Shown here one piece after another: positions 16,693-25,767 of a DNA stretch of 64,000 nt. The translations under genes and the position numbers were made by a program. Every line of letters starts with the position of its first letter. Position 1 is the stretch's first letter. The notes beneath the pieces were generated by a model. The model was not told the origin of the DNA. It saw only the letters and a list, made by a program, of their open reading frames with translations, and did not search any database. The stretch spans positions 806,001-870,000 of the forward strand of contig NZ_CP094527.1 in NCBI RefSeq assembly GCF_022811725.1, given 5' to 3'. Source of the DNA: Mucilaginibacter sp. SMC90. GTDB taxonomy: Bacteria > Bacteroidota > Bacteroidia > Sphingobacteriales > Sphingobacteriaceae.

Positions 16693-16834
16693 CAGGGCCA
16701 AAATTAAGGATTTATTACGATTGCATGCTTTGTAATAAATCCGTTGTTCTCCTTAGATTCTATTTAAAAAATTTATATTTTGCAGTGAACTTAAACAAAC
16801 AAAAAACCATAAAACTTAAACACTAAACAAAACT

Positions 16835-17311
16835 ATGGATTCTTACACTTCATCTTCCGACATGTCTGCGGGCATGGCTGGGGCTATTTTTGGTGCATTT
16901 TTCATCCCGTGCCTTATTATCTGGGTTATTGTGGTGATTGGTAGTTGGAAAGTGTACACCAAAGCAGGCAAACCTGGTTGGGCGTCAATCATTCCAATTT
17001 ACAACATCATTGTGCTACTTGAGATAATCGGAAAACCAATATGGTGGATTATCATGCTTTTGATCCCTTGTGCCAATATAATTTTTGGTATTTGGATGAT
17101 TAACCTGTTAAGCAAAAGCTTTGGCAAAAGTGAAGGTTTTACAATTGGTTTGATTATCCTCCCGTTTATTTTTTATCCGGTCCTTGGATTCGGAAGCGCG
17201 ACCTATTTAGGCCCATCAGCCAAAGAAGCGCAAGGTGCTAAGCCATTTAACCCAAATGATTATCGCGATCCCTTCAATAATCAAAATAACCCACCATCAC
17301 AAAACTATTAA
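16835..17311 (+). CDS. DUF5684-like small membrane protein
   Basis: A 158-residue protein with three or four membrane segments (about residues 15-40, 58-80, 83-100 and 105-125). The pattern SWKVYTKAGKPGWASIIPIYN and the following WMINLLSKSFGKSEGFTIGLI resemble the DUF5684 family. The C-terminus is Asn/Pro-rich and hydrophilic. Function unknown. Stop and start of the next gene overlap (TAATG). Confidence 0.75.
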   Translation: MDSYTSSSDMSAGMAGAIFGAFFIPCLIIWVIVVIGSWKVYTKAGKPGWASIIPIYNIIVLLEIIGKPIWWIIMLLIPCANIIFGIWMINLLSKSFGKSEGFTIGLIILPFIFYPVLGFGSATYLGPSAKEAQGAKPFNPNDYRDPFNNQNNPPSQNY

Positions 17312-17670
17312 TGTGGTTAAGCAATAAAATGATATCTGCATTCTGCAGCCAGTTTGGTTTTATCCACTGGCTGCAGGGGCATTTATTACCCTGTCCTTTT
17401 AAATATCTTACTGGTATTGATTGTCCTGGTTGCGGTTTCCAGCGCTCAGTTATGGCCCTGATCCAGGGTGACTTTCAAAAAAGTTTTATACTCTATCCTC
17501 CAGCTATTCCACTAATCCTGTTTTTTTTATATGGCATAGCCGATAGGCTTTTTAAACTTGATAATGAAAAGGCCGTTATAAAGAAAACAGTATTCATGAT
17601 CAACGGCAGCTTTGTGCTTATCAGCTATTTTTTAAAGATGTGGCACCTATATGGGCATGCGGCTTATTGA
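17311..17670 (+). CDS. DUF2752 membrane protein
   Basis: A 119-residue DUF2752 protein. The signature is the cysteine motif DCPGCGFQRSV (about residues 36-46) ahead of a hydrophobic helix, with a further helix near 85-110. The CPxCG motif suggests metal or thiol chemistry at the membrane, but no function is known. Translationally coupled to the preceding small membrane protein. Its 3' end overlaps the convergent RDD gene by 7 nt. Confidence 0.85.
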   Translation: MWLSNKMISAFCSQFGFIHWLQGHLLPCPFKYLTGIDCPGCGFQRSVMALIQGDFQKSFILYPPAIPLILFFLYGIADRLFKLDNEKAVIKKTVFMINGSFVLISYFLKMWHLYGHAAY

Positions 17671-18398
17671 TACGGCTCAGACATGGCGCTTACATGGCTG
17701 TAATCTTTAACAATGGCCTGTAAAAACTGCAGGTCGTTCATGTCTGGCGGTAATGCGGATATTTTTAAATGCTCTTTTAATTTTAGTGCCATATTGTAAA
17801 CTACTACAGCATTATATGTTTTCATGTAATTATGTATCACATCGGCTATCAGCCTTACATCGTTGTCGTTTAATTCAACTACCTCTTTAAAGGCAGGTTC
17901 GTAATCATCATCTGATGGCCTGAATGTTAAGCTGTCAATTTTGGTACGCGGATGTGTTTTTACCATAGCTGTTCCGGCCACAACATCACCTATACGTTGA
18001 CCATTTTCTGTTACCAATGCGCAAAGCAATGCGCCAAGATTAAGGGTAATGCCGAAATCAACCATCCGCATTAACCATCTTAACAGGTACTGTCCAAAAC
18101 GCGGGCGACTGCCATTAAGGCTAATTACGCGTATTTTCATAATGCGTTTGCCAACGCTTTGACCATTCAGCAGGGTTTCGCAGGCCAGGTCATAAAATAC
18201 AAATATCACTGCCATTATAATTCCACATATGATCAGCGCTGTTTCGGGCATTTTACCGACGATCAGAAAAATAAAGATGAAATAAAATGCTATGAAAATT
18301 GCATAGTCAATTATTCGGGCAACTATGCGCTCGCCGAGGCCGGCAATCTCATAGTCTATATCAATATTTTGTGTTGTGTGTACGGTTATGGTTTGCAT
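17664..18398 (-). CDS. RDD-family membrane protein
   Basis: A 244-residue RDD protein. GERIVARIIDYAIFIAFYF (about residues 22-40) carries the Arg-Asp pair, two further helices follow, and GKRIMKIRVISLNG is the usual linker. A cytoplasmic C-terminal half of about 100 residues is extra. It is divergent from the SpoIIM/DUF58 operon with which RDD genes are often linked in Bacteroidota, suggesting the same process. Proposed roles in the family include transport; not established here. Confidence 0.85.
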   Translation of the reverse strand: MQTITVHTTQNIDIDYEIAGLGERIVARIIDYAIFIAFYFIFIFLIVGKMPETALIICGIIMAVIFVFYDLACETLLNGQSVGKRIMKIRVISLNGSRPRFGQYLLRWLMRMVDFGITLNLGALLCALVTENGQRIGDVVAGTAMVKTHPRTKIDSLTFRPSDDDYEPAFKEVVELNDNDVRLIADVIHNYMKTYNAVVVYNMALKLKEHLKISALPPDMNDLQFLQAIVKDYSHVSAMSEPYQ

Positions 18399-18488
18399 CT
18401 TAACAAAGATATATTTGTTAGTGTAAATTATGATTGCATATTAAAGATTTGTGAGTATTTTAACAAAAAATCTAACCCTCCTTTTAAA

Positions 18489-19451
18489 ATGCGTGAAGCG
18501 CTGTTTATTAAACAAAACACCGAAAAATGGAAGGCCTATGAAATCAATAAGCCAACCGATCCGGATGAGCTTGCAGCTGCATTTATTGCCATCACTGATG
18601 ATCTGGCTTACGCTAAAACATTCTTCCCTCAATCAAACACAACCAAATACCTGAACGGGCTTGCATCAACCTTTCACCAGGATATTTACAAAAACCAAAA
18701 GGAAAATAGCAACCGGTTTGCCACTTTCTGGCGGTATGAGTTGCCTTTGCTGTTTTTTCAGCACCGGAGGCAGCTATTATATTCACTTATATTTTTTGCT
18801 GTTTTTACCTGTATGGGGGTACTTTCGGCCAAATATGATAATCATTTTGTAAGGCTTATCCTTGGCGATGATTATGTGAATATGACTAATGACAACATAG
18901 CAAAGGGCGATCCTTTCGGGGTGTATAAAAGCAGTTCTTCGGGGCTGATGTTTTTGCAGATAGCTATTAATAACGTATATGTTGAACTGCGCTTTTTTGT
19001 AATGGGCTTGTTTTTTTCGGTGGGCTCGTTATATGCCAGTTTGATGAACGGCGTGATGCTTGGCTCGTTCCAGTATTATTTTTTTAGCAAAGGGCTTGGC
19101 ATCCAGTCTATATTGGTGATCTGGATCCATGGTACGCTTGAGATGTCATCGTTTATTGTAGCCGGTGGTGCCGGGCTGGTGCTGGGTAACAGTTTGCTGT
19201 TTCCCAAAACATATACACGTTTGCAATCATTAAAAAAAGGCGCTCTTGAAGGATTAAAAATTACTGTGGGCCTTATCCCCATCATATTATTGGCGGCTTT
19301 TTTTGAAAGCTTTGTAACACGCCATACCGAAATGCCGGTTTGGTTAAGTATTATTATATTAGCCGCATCATTACTGTTTATGATATGGTATGTAATACTA
19401 TATCCGGCAAAATTGAATAAAAACCTAAACTATACTAATACCGATCATTAA
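18489..19451 (+). CDS. Stage II sporulation protein M-like membrane protein
   Basis: The ATG at 18489 gives 320 residues; an upstream reading from 18159 overlaps the RDD gene on the other strand and has no family match. A soluble N-terminal part (MREALFIKQNTEKW) is followed by about six membrane helices of the SpoIIM (COG1300) type, with FFVMGLFFSVGSLYASLMNG and WIHGTLEMSSF typical. The organism is not a spore former; in Bacteroidota these genes accompany MoxR/DUF58. First gene of an operon running to 25767. Confidence 0.85.
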   Translation: MREALFIKQNTEKWKAYEINKPTDPDELAAAFIAITDDLAYAKTFFPQSNTTKYLNGLASTFHQDIYKNQKENSNRFATFWRYELPLLFFQHRRQLLYSLIFFAVFTCMGVLSAKYDNHFVRLILGDDYVNMTNDNIAKGDPFGVYKSSSSGLMFLQIAINNVYVELRFFVMGLFFSVGSLYASLMNGVMLGSFQYYFFSKGLGIQSILVIWIHGTLEMSSFIVAGGAGLVLGNSLLFPKTYTRLQSLKKGALEGLKITVGLIPIILLAAFFESFVTRHTEMPVWLSIIILAASLLFMIWYVILYPAKLNKNLNYTNTDH

Positions 19452-20324
19452 ATGAAATATATTATTGAACTGAGGCGGATCCGTGATTTTGGCGAGATAA
19501 TAAATGACACCTTCACTTTTCTGAAACAGAATTTTAAACCGCTTTTTTCATCATTGTTTGTTATCTGCGGCTTTTTTGTACTGGTTGGAACGGTTACTAC
19601 AGCATTTTCGCAAATTTCAATTTATGATAGTGCTGCTTCAACCTCATCTGCCGATTACAATAGCGGCCTTAAAGTGGGCTTGGGCATTATTACAAATGGG
19701 CTGGTAACCATATTGAGCCAGTTCTTTATTTATTTGACTACACTTTGCTTTGTAGCTGTTTACCTGGAAAAAAAAGGAGAAAAGCCAACCCCGCAAGATG
19801 TTTGGAATTATTTTAAGCATTACTTTTTTCGTTCATTAGGATCGGCCTTTTTATTGTTGCTCTTGGCCTGCCTGGGTTTCGTTTTTTGTATTATACCCGG
19901 CATTTACCTGGTAACCGTTTTTTACCTGGTGCTCCCCATAATGGTTATGGAAAATGCCAATTTCAATTACTCATTTAATAAATGCTTTAAGCTGATAAAA
20001 GATTATTGGTGGACAGTTTTTGGGATCATGTTTGTTTGCTCGCTCATTGTAAGCGTATGCAGCTCTATCGCCACTATACCACTAACGCTTGTTGCTTCAT
20101 TACGCTTGTTTGTTTCAATGAAATATGTTTCGTGGCCGGTCATGATATTTTTTAGTATGCTGCAAAATATCCTGATGCTTACTTATGCTATCCCAACCAT
20201 AGCCATAGCACTATGCTACTTTAGCCTTGAGGAAAGAAAAGACGGAACCGGCATCTTAGAACGTATAGAAGCATTTGGCACACATACTGATAAGGCCGAC
20301 GATCTGCCTGCCGAACAATACTGA
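19452..20324 (+). CDS. Polytopic membrane protein of the SpoIIM-MoxR operon
   Basis: A 290-residue protein with about six membrane segments and no residues that suggest an enzyme. The IIPGIYLVTVFYLVLPIMVMEN stretch is like that of DUF975/glycerophosphodiesterase-membrane-domain families. The start codon directly follows the preceding stop with no gap, so it is translated from the same message. Function unknown. Confidence 0.78.
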   Translation: MKYIIELRRIRDFGEIINDTFTFLKQNFKPLFSSLFVICGFFVLVGTVTTAFSQISIYDSAASTSSADYNSGLKVGLGIITNGLVTILSQFFIYLTTLCFVAVYLEKKGEKPTPQDVWNYFKHYFFRSLGSAFLLLLLACLGFVFCIIPGIYLVTVFYLVLPIMVMENANFNYSFNKCFKLIKDYWWTVFGIMFVCSLIVSVCSSIATIPLTLVASLRLFVSMKYVSWPVMIFFSMLQNILMLTYAIPTIAIALCYFSLEERKDGTGILERIEAFGTHTDKADDLPAEQY

Positions 20325-20331
20325 TTAAGCC

Positions 20332-21096
20332 ATGCCTAAACCGATACTAATCATATTAATGCTATTGTGCTTTGCCCTTGATCCGGCGGCGGCTAAAGTA
20401 GGCGGAAAGGCTGTTGCTGTAAAAACAGATAGTGTTTCTAAAAAGAAACCTGCCGTTGTACATATGGATAGCTCAAAGGTTACTGTACGCCGGTTTAATG
20501 AAAACGCACTTGACAAATACCGGAGCGATAGCGATTATCAGTACAACGACAAAAGCATAGGAAATGAGCTTTCATTTTGGGATAGGTTTTGGAACTGGTT
20601 TTGGCGTAATTTATTTGGCAGCTTAAGCGTAAATCCCGGTCTCGGAGTTTTCTTGAAATACTTCTTTTTAATACTTGCCATAGGTGCGTTGATCTTTTTT
20701 GTTATGAAGCTGCTCGGTATGGATATGGGCAACTTGTTGCTTGGTAAGTCGCGTAAAACTCCGCTGGCCTACACCGAATCTGCGGAGAATATCCATGAGA
20801 TCAATTTTGACGAAGAGATTGAAAAAGCAATTTCAAATCATAATTACCGTTTAGCCGTTCGCCTGCTATACTTGCGGAGTTTGAAACAGCTGAACGACAA
20901 CGGCCTTATTCAATGGCAGCCAGAAAAAACCAATTCTGCATACGTATATGAGTTAAATAATCCATCTGTAAGGCAGTCATTTGTATCGCTAACCCGGCAG
21001 TTTGAATATGTATGGTATGGTGGGTTTAACATTGACGGCGCCGCTTTCGGTAATATTAACCAGTTGTTTCAAAACTTTAAAAAACAGCTGTTATGA
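20332..21096 (+). CDS. DUF4129 protein
   Basis: A 254-residue protein with a signal peptide (to about AAAK22), a periplasmic stretch, one membrane helix (FLKYFFLILAIGALIFFVM, about 107-125) and a cytoplasmic DUF4129 domain with the hallmark NYRLAVRLLYLRSLKQLND and TNSAYVYEL. DUF4129 is repeatedly found with transglutaminase, MoxR and DUF58 genes, apparently as part of a membrane-associated assembly. It overlaps the next gene by 4 nt. Confidence 0.88.
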   Translation: MPKPILIILMLLCFALDPAAAKVGGKAVAVKTDSVSKKKPAVVHMDSSKVTVRRFNENALDKYRSDSDYQYNDKSIGNELSFWDRFWNWFWRNLFGSLSVNPGLGVFLKYFFLILAIGALIFFVMKLLGMDMGNLLLGKSRKTPLAYTESAENIHEINFDEEIEKAISNHNYRLAVRLLYLRSLKQLNDNGLIQWQPEKTNSAYVYELNNPSVRQSFVSLTRQFEYVWYGGFNIDGAAFGNINQLFQNFKKQLL

Positions 21097-22274
21097 AAGA
21101 CCTCAAGATCTATTTTATAATAGCCACAACGTTGTTTGCCGTTTATGTAATAGCAAACATGAACAAACCCAAAGAGGTTAACTGGACACCCACGTTTAGC
21201 AATACCGACAAAATTCCATACGGTACGCAAGTACTTTATGAACGCGTCCGGGATATCTTTCCTGGTGCTGTGGTCAAACCTAAACGCCAGGCCATCTACA
21301 ACGTTATTACCGAAGATTCCATCAAAGGGTCATCATACATTATCATAGCTGCCAGCCTTAATATTACCAAACCCGATTTTAAACAGCTTAAAAATTATAT
21401 CACTGCCGGCAATGATGTTTTTATAGCTGCGGGATTTTTAGGGGCCGATTTTGAAAAGGAACTCAAAATAAGTATCACTAATAAATTTATGGTTAATGGT
21501 AACGATCATACATTGATACACTTTGTAAACCCGGCCCTGTCGCCCGAAGTGAATTACTTTGTTGATAAAGGTGTTACTGCCGGATATTTTGCAAAATTTG
21601 ATACGGCCAGGGCTGTAGTTATAGGCGAAACCGATGATCACAAAGCCAACTTACTGAAATACCCTATTGGAAAAGGTAACCTGTATTTAACGCCAAACCC
21701 GGGCATGTTTACCAATTACAGTCTGCTGAAACCGCAGGGAGCGGAATGGGCCTCCACAGCACTGTCTATGGTAAAGAAAACACCTGAAATAGTTTGGGAC
21801 GAATATTATACCCAGGGCACCGGCGAGGATGACTCGCCAATGAGGGTTTTTCTGGGCAATGCGCAGTTAAAGGCTGCTTACTACCTTGCCTTGTTTAGCC
21901 TGCTGATATTTGTACTGTATGAAGTAAAACGGCGTCAACGAATTATTCCCGTTATTAAACCGCTTGAAAACTCAACCGTTGACTTTGTTAACGTAGTAGG
22001 GCAGGTGTACTATGAGCGAAGGGACAATATCAACATTGCGAGGAAAAAAATACAATACTTCTGGGCCTTTGCCCGTGAAACTTACAGGCTAAAAGCTAAC
22101 CGCCCCGGTCCTGAGTTTGTAGAAGAACTGGTTAACCGTACCGGCGTAACTGAAGATATTGCCCGTGGACTATCCGGCGCTTTTATTTTTATCAGCACCC
22201 ATGACATTGTAACCGATCAAGAGCTTATCAGGCTCAACCAACTTATTGAACAATTTTATATCCAATCCAGGTAA
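21093..22274 (+). CDS. DUF4350 protein
   Basis: A 393-residue DUF4350 protein. One N-terminal membrane helix (LKIYFIIATTLFAVYVIA) precedes a periplasmic GATase-like domain (TDKIPYGTQVLYERVRDIFPG, GNDVFIAAGFLG), then a second helix near residue 265 and a cytoplasmic tail. It is translationally coupled to DUF4129 (ATGA) and sits 2 nt from the MoxR ATPase. Role unknown beyond membership of this conserved operon. Confidence 0.88.
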   Translation: MKDLKIYFIIATTLFAVYVIANMNKPKEVNWTPTFSNTDKIPYGTQVLYERVRDIFPGAVVKPKRQAIYNVITEDSIKGSSYIIIAASLNITKPDFKQLKNYITAGNDVFIAAGFLGADFEKELKISITNKFMVNGNDHTLIHFVNPALSPEVNYFVDKGVTAGYFAKFDTARAVVIGETDDHKANLLKYPIGKGNLYLTPNPGMFTNYSLLKPQGAEWASTALSMVKKTPEIVWDEYYTQGTGEDDSPMRVFLGNAQLKAAYYLALFSLLIFVLYEVKRRQRIIPVIKPLENSTVDFVNVVGQVYYERRDNINIARKKIQYFWAFARETYRLKANRPGPEFVEELVNRTGVTEDIARGLSGAFIFISTHDIVTDQELIRLNQLIEQFYIQSR

Positions 22275-22276
22275 AT

Positions 22277-23254
22277 ATGGAAAACGAATTTTTTGAACAA
22301 CGCACCGATCTCAGTAAGCTAAACACCGCCGTTGAGCAAATAAAAGCTACACTGGCAACCATCATAGTAGGTCAGCATGATTCAATCGATCTGCTTATTG
22401 CAGGGATCCTGGCCGATGGGCATATCCTTATTGAGGGCGTACCGGGCGTGGCTAAAACACTTACAGCAAAGCTTATTGCTAAAACTATAGATGCCCGGTA
22501 TTCACGCATCCAGTTCACGCCAGATCTAATGCCGTCGGATATTTTGGGTACATCGGTTTTCAATCCAAAAACAACCGAATTTGAATTTAAGCAGGGACCG
22601 ATATTCGGTAATATTATCCTGATAGATGAGATCAACCGTGCACCGGCAAAAACCCAGTCGGCCTTGTTTGAGGTAATGGAAGAGCGGCAGCTTACCATCG
22701 ACGGGCACCGCTATAAGATGGAAGAGCCTTTCACCGTTTTTGCAACGCAGAACCCGGTTGAGCAGGAAGGTACCTACCGTTTGCCAGAAGCGCAGCTTGA
22801 CAGGTTTTTGTTTAAGATAGAAGTAAAATATCCAACGCTTGAAGAAGAAATAACTATCCTGAGTCGCCAGCATCAGCAAAAAACTACCGATCAGCTTAGT
22901 CTGATCAAACCATTGCTGGCAGCGGCCGATATTAATGATTTACGCCGGCAGGTGAGGGCTTTACATGTTGAAGATAAAATATTGGAGTTTACAGCGAAGA
23001 TCATCCACGAAACACGCAACAGCAAATCACTGCAGCTGGGTGGTTCACCACGGGCGTCGCTGGCTATTGTAAATGGTGCCAAGGCGCTTGCAGCTACAAG
23101 GGGCCGTGATTTTGTAACGCCCGATGATATTATTTACGTTGCTGCGCCTGTATTGCGCCACCGCATTATGTTAACGCCCGATAAGGAGATGGAAGGTGTA
23201 ACGCCCGATGAGGTAATAACCCAGATAATACAAAAAATTGAAGTGCCACGATAG
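22277..23254 (+). CDS. MoxR-family AAA+ ATPase
   Basis: A 325-residue MoxR ATPase. Walker A is GVPGVAKT (residues 54-61), Walker B ILIDEINRAPAKTQ (around 113-126), and sensor region FATQNPVEQEGTYRLPEAQLDRF. MoxR proteins act as chaperones that mature or remodel protein complexes, usually with a VWA or DUF58 partner; here the partner is the next gene. A second, different MoxR-like/VWA pair lies at 53401-56128. Confidence 0.94.
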   Translation: MENEFFEQRTDLSKLNTAVEQIKATLATIIVGQHDSIDLLIAGILADGHILIEGVPGVAKTLTAKLIAKTIDARYSRIQFTPDLMPSDILGTSVFNPKTTEFEFKQGPIFGNIILIDEINRAPAKTQSALFEVMEERQLTIDGHRYKMEEPFTVFATQNPVEQEGTYRLPEAQLDRFLFKIEVKYPTLEEEITILSRQHQQKTTDQLSLIKPLLAAADINDLRRQVRALHVEDKILEFTAKIIHETRNSKSLQLGGSPRASLAIVNGAKALAATRGRDFVTPDDIIYVAAPVLRHRIMLTPDKEMEGVTPDEVITQIIQKIEVPR

Positions 23255-23262
23255 TAAAGCGC

Positions 23263-24609
23263 GTGAAAAAGCTATTCGGATTATTATATACCAACCTGTT
23301 TTTAACTAACCGTTTATTCGGGGCGGTGGCAGCCTGTGTGGTATTATATTTACTTTCTTTTTTCTTTCCGTGGCTGGGTATTGTGCCTGATGTGGCTTTT
23401 TATGCTTTGTTATTATTGGTATTTGCCGATCTGTTTATACTATACCGTATATCCGAAGGTGTATTTGCCAAACGCCTCGCTCCCGAACGGCTGAGCAATA
23501 GTGATGAAAATGAATTAAGCATTTATATCGAAAACCGTTATGGTTTCAGGATAAACGCGGGTATTATTGACGAGATCCCTGCGCAGTTTCAGAAACGTGA
23601 TGTTTGGTTTGCCACAACACTTGCACCTGGCGAGCGTAAACAGATCAATTACATGCTGAGGCCTACGCGCAGGGGCGAGTATGAGTTTGGGTTTATCCGC
23701 GTGTTTGTACGTTCGGCCATTGGCCTGGTATCTAAACGATATAATTTTGAGCAGTTGGAAATATTGCCAGTTTATCCTTCGTTTCTGCAAATGCGCAAAT
23801 ATGAACTGATGGCCATTTCAAACCGGCTTACCGAGATAGGTATTAAAAAGATCAGGAGGATTGGCCACAGCATGGAGTTTGAACAGGTAAAATCCTATGT
23901 TCCGGGCGACGACTACCGTACTATAAACTGGAAAGCTACAGCACGGCGGGGCGACCTGATGGTGAACTCCTATACCGACGAAAAATCACAGCACGTTTAT
24001 TGTATCATTGATAAATCAAGGGCAATGCGGATGCCTTTTGAAGGACTGAGCCTGCTGGATTACGCCATTAACGCAAGTCTTGTACTTTCAAACGTAGCCT
24101 TGCTTAAAGAAGATAAAGCCGGGCTGATCACCGTTGGGGAAAAGATAGGTTCAGTAGTACCTGCTGATAAGAACTATGCTCAGATCAACAAGATAATGGA
24201 GGTTTTGTACAAGGAGAAAACCCGTTACCTGGAGACCAACATGGAGGCACTTTATACTACTACGCGCAGGGTATTAAAGCAACGCAGCTTGGTGGTGTTT
24301 TTTACCAACTATGAAAGCCTCCCTGCATTGCAGCGACAGCTGCCGTTTTTACGGCGTATAGCTAAATTTCATTTACTATTGGTGGTTTTCTTTGAAAATA
24401 CCGAGTTAAAAACCCTGGGCGAACAGCCAGCCAAAGATGTTGAAGGCATCTACATCAAAACCATCGCCGAAAAGTTTGCTTATGATAAAAAGCTCATGGT
24501 AAAAGAACTGGCCAGCTACGGCATCCAGTCGATATTGACAGCACCGCAAAATCTTACTATCAATACGGTAAACCGTTACCTGGAAATAAAAGCTAAGCAA
24601 AAGTTATAA
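23263..24609 (+). CDS. DUF58 protein, partner of MoxR
   Basis: A 448-residue protein starting at GTG. Two N-terminal membrane helices (residues 12-60) precede a DUF58 domain with the signature YVPGDDYRTINWKATARRG (about 207-225), followed by a VWA-like fold starting CIIDKSRAM, in which the MIDAS-like DxSxx appears as DKSRA. It very likely works with the MoxR ATPase 8 nt upstream at the membrane. The following unknown gene begins 3 nt after the stop. Confidence 0.92.
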   Translation: MKKLFGLLYTNLFLTNRLFGAVAACVVLYLLSFFFPWLGIVPDVAFYALLLLVFADLFILYRISEGVFAKRLAPERLSNSDENELSIYIENRYGFRINAGIIDEIPAQFQKRDVWFATTLAPGERKQINYMLRPTRRGEYEFGFIRVFVRSAIGLVSKRYNFEQLEILPVYPSFLQMRKYELMAISNRLTEIGIKKIRRIGHSMEFEQVKSYVPGDDYRTINWKATARRGDLMVNSYTDEKSQHVYCIIDKSRAMRMPFEGLSLLDYAINASLVLSNVALLKEDKAGLITVGEKIGSVVPADKNYAQINKIMEVLYKEKTRYLETNMEALYTTTRRVLKQRSLVVFFTNYESLPALQRQLPFLRRIAKFHLLLVVFFENTELKTLGEQPAKDVEGIYIKTIAEKFAYDKKLMVKELASYGIQSILTAPQNLTINTVNRYLEIKAKQKL

Positions 24610-24612
24610 AAT

Positions 24613-25767
24613 ATGACAGGCCTGTTGTATCCTTTAATGAAGCTCGTTTCTTTATTAGTAAAAAAAGGTAACGATTATATATTTAAGGAAAACGATTATA
24701 GGCCGGCTGATCCAATTGATAGTATTCCTAAATCGCCACCATCAGATTTTATATTGTTAGCCATTAAGGCATTCATTGAGTCAGGAAAAAGTGTCGAAGA
24801 GGTTAAAACCATGCTTCATGAGTTGAATGTACCCGATGATAAAACTGATTTGGTAGTTAATATAGCTGAAAAAGTTTATAAAGACTGGTGTGATCGGAAG
24901 CAAAAAGCGAATAGCAGGAGTGTAGGGATTTTATCGACAACAAAATCAGTAAATATTCAAGAACTTCCTGATGATATAATTGCTTCGCCCGTTATCGTGC
25001 ATTTAAAACCGAGGGAGCAGTATATCGACTTTTTTATTGCGCTTATAGGTAAAGAAACATATCGGAATAAAGCAACTGAAGAATTACTTTACTTGATGAT
25101 TACTTATGCAACATTTTTATCACCAGTTAAGCTTAATAGCATCGCACAAATTTACCAAGTGGCATTTAATGGTTTTGGTGGGGCACATAGTGCTATAAAA
25201 TTGAGAGTAATTAAAGTAAATGACCAACGAGAAAACTTTTTCCCCTACCTGACTACTAAAACCTCTGCACCTTTTAAAACAAACGAAGTGTTTGAATGGG
25301 AAAACAACAGCGGTTTTAATACAGAAGCAGAAATTAGAGGAACGAGGAATGATAAGGTTGCGTTAAGCTTCTTTGCAACTGATTATGCTGTCAACAGAGA
25401 AAAATATCTTAATAAGGCTGAAATTAATATCCGAATTTCTGCGTTTGCTTTGTATATCTACGAGTTTAAAGGCCAAGATAATACTTCATCGTCAAACACC
25501 GCTTCTGTTGTTATTCCTAATCTGAAGAATTCGGGAAAACAGAGCATGTATAATTTTACAGGGACTGTCTTAAATATGAGCACGTCTTCTATATCTTTAA
25601 AATCTACCAGTTATGTTTTAACTGTTAGATTATTTAAGAATACCGATGGCCAAAATCCAACTACTATAGAAGTATTCGTAAATACCGAAAACATTAAGTC
25701 GGGACGTATGAGAAAAAATATTGTAGTAAAAGGCACGCTTTGGCTTCAGGGCGAAATAGCTGATTAA
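24613..25767 (+). CDS. Unrecognised protein, AT-rich, last gene of the MoxR-DUF58 operon
   Basis: A 384-residue protein that I do not recognise. The first 16 residues are mildly hydrophobic and could be an anchor. Residues 44-100 are predicted helical (SDFILLAIKAFIESGKSVEE, then WCDRKQKA), then a helical block (FFIALIGKETYRNKATEELL) and a C-terminal half rich in beta-prone Ser/Thr/Asn (IPNLKNSGKQSMYNFTGTV). No catalytic motif is obvious. Codons are clearly more A/T-rich than the neighbours (AGA, AAT, ATT frequent), suggesting recent acquisition. It begins 3 nt after DUF58 and its stop abuts the convergent mscS stop with no gap. Confidence 0.75.
   Translation: MTGLLYPLMKLVSLLVKKGNDYIFKENDYRPADPIDSIPKSPPSDFILLAIKAFIESGKSVEEVKTMLHELNVPDDKTDLVVNIAEKVYKDWCDRKQKANSRSVGILSTTKSVNIQELPDDIIASPVIVHLKPREQYIDFFIALIGKETYRNKATEELLYLMITYATFLSPVKLNSIAQIYQVAFNGFGGAHSAIKLRVIKVNDQRENFFPYLTTKTSAPFKTNEVFEWENNSGFNTEAEIRGTRNDKVALSFFATDYAVNREKYLNKAEINIRISAFALYIYEFKGQDNTSSSNTASVVIPNLKNSGKQSMYNFTGTVLNMSTSSISLKSTSYVLTVRLFKNTDGQNPTTIEVFVNTENIKSGRMRKNIVVKGTLWLQGEIAD

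Noticed and set aside
18159..18488. N-terminal extension of the SpoIIM-like protein
   Set aside because: It overlaps the RDD gene on the opposite strand, is cysteine/tyrosine-rich and has no relation to the family. The ATG at 18489 fits.
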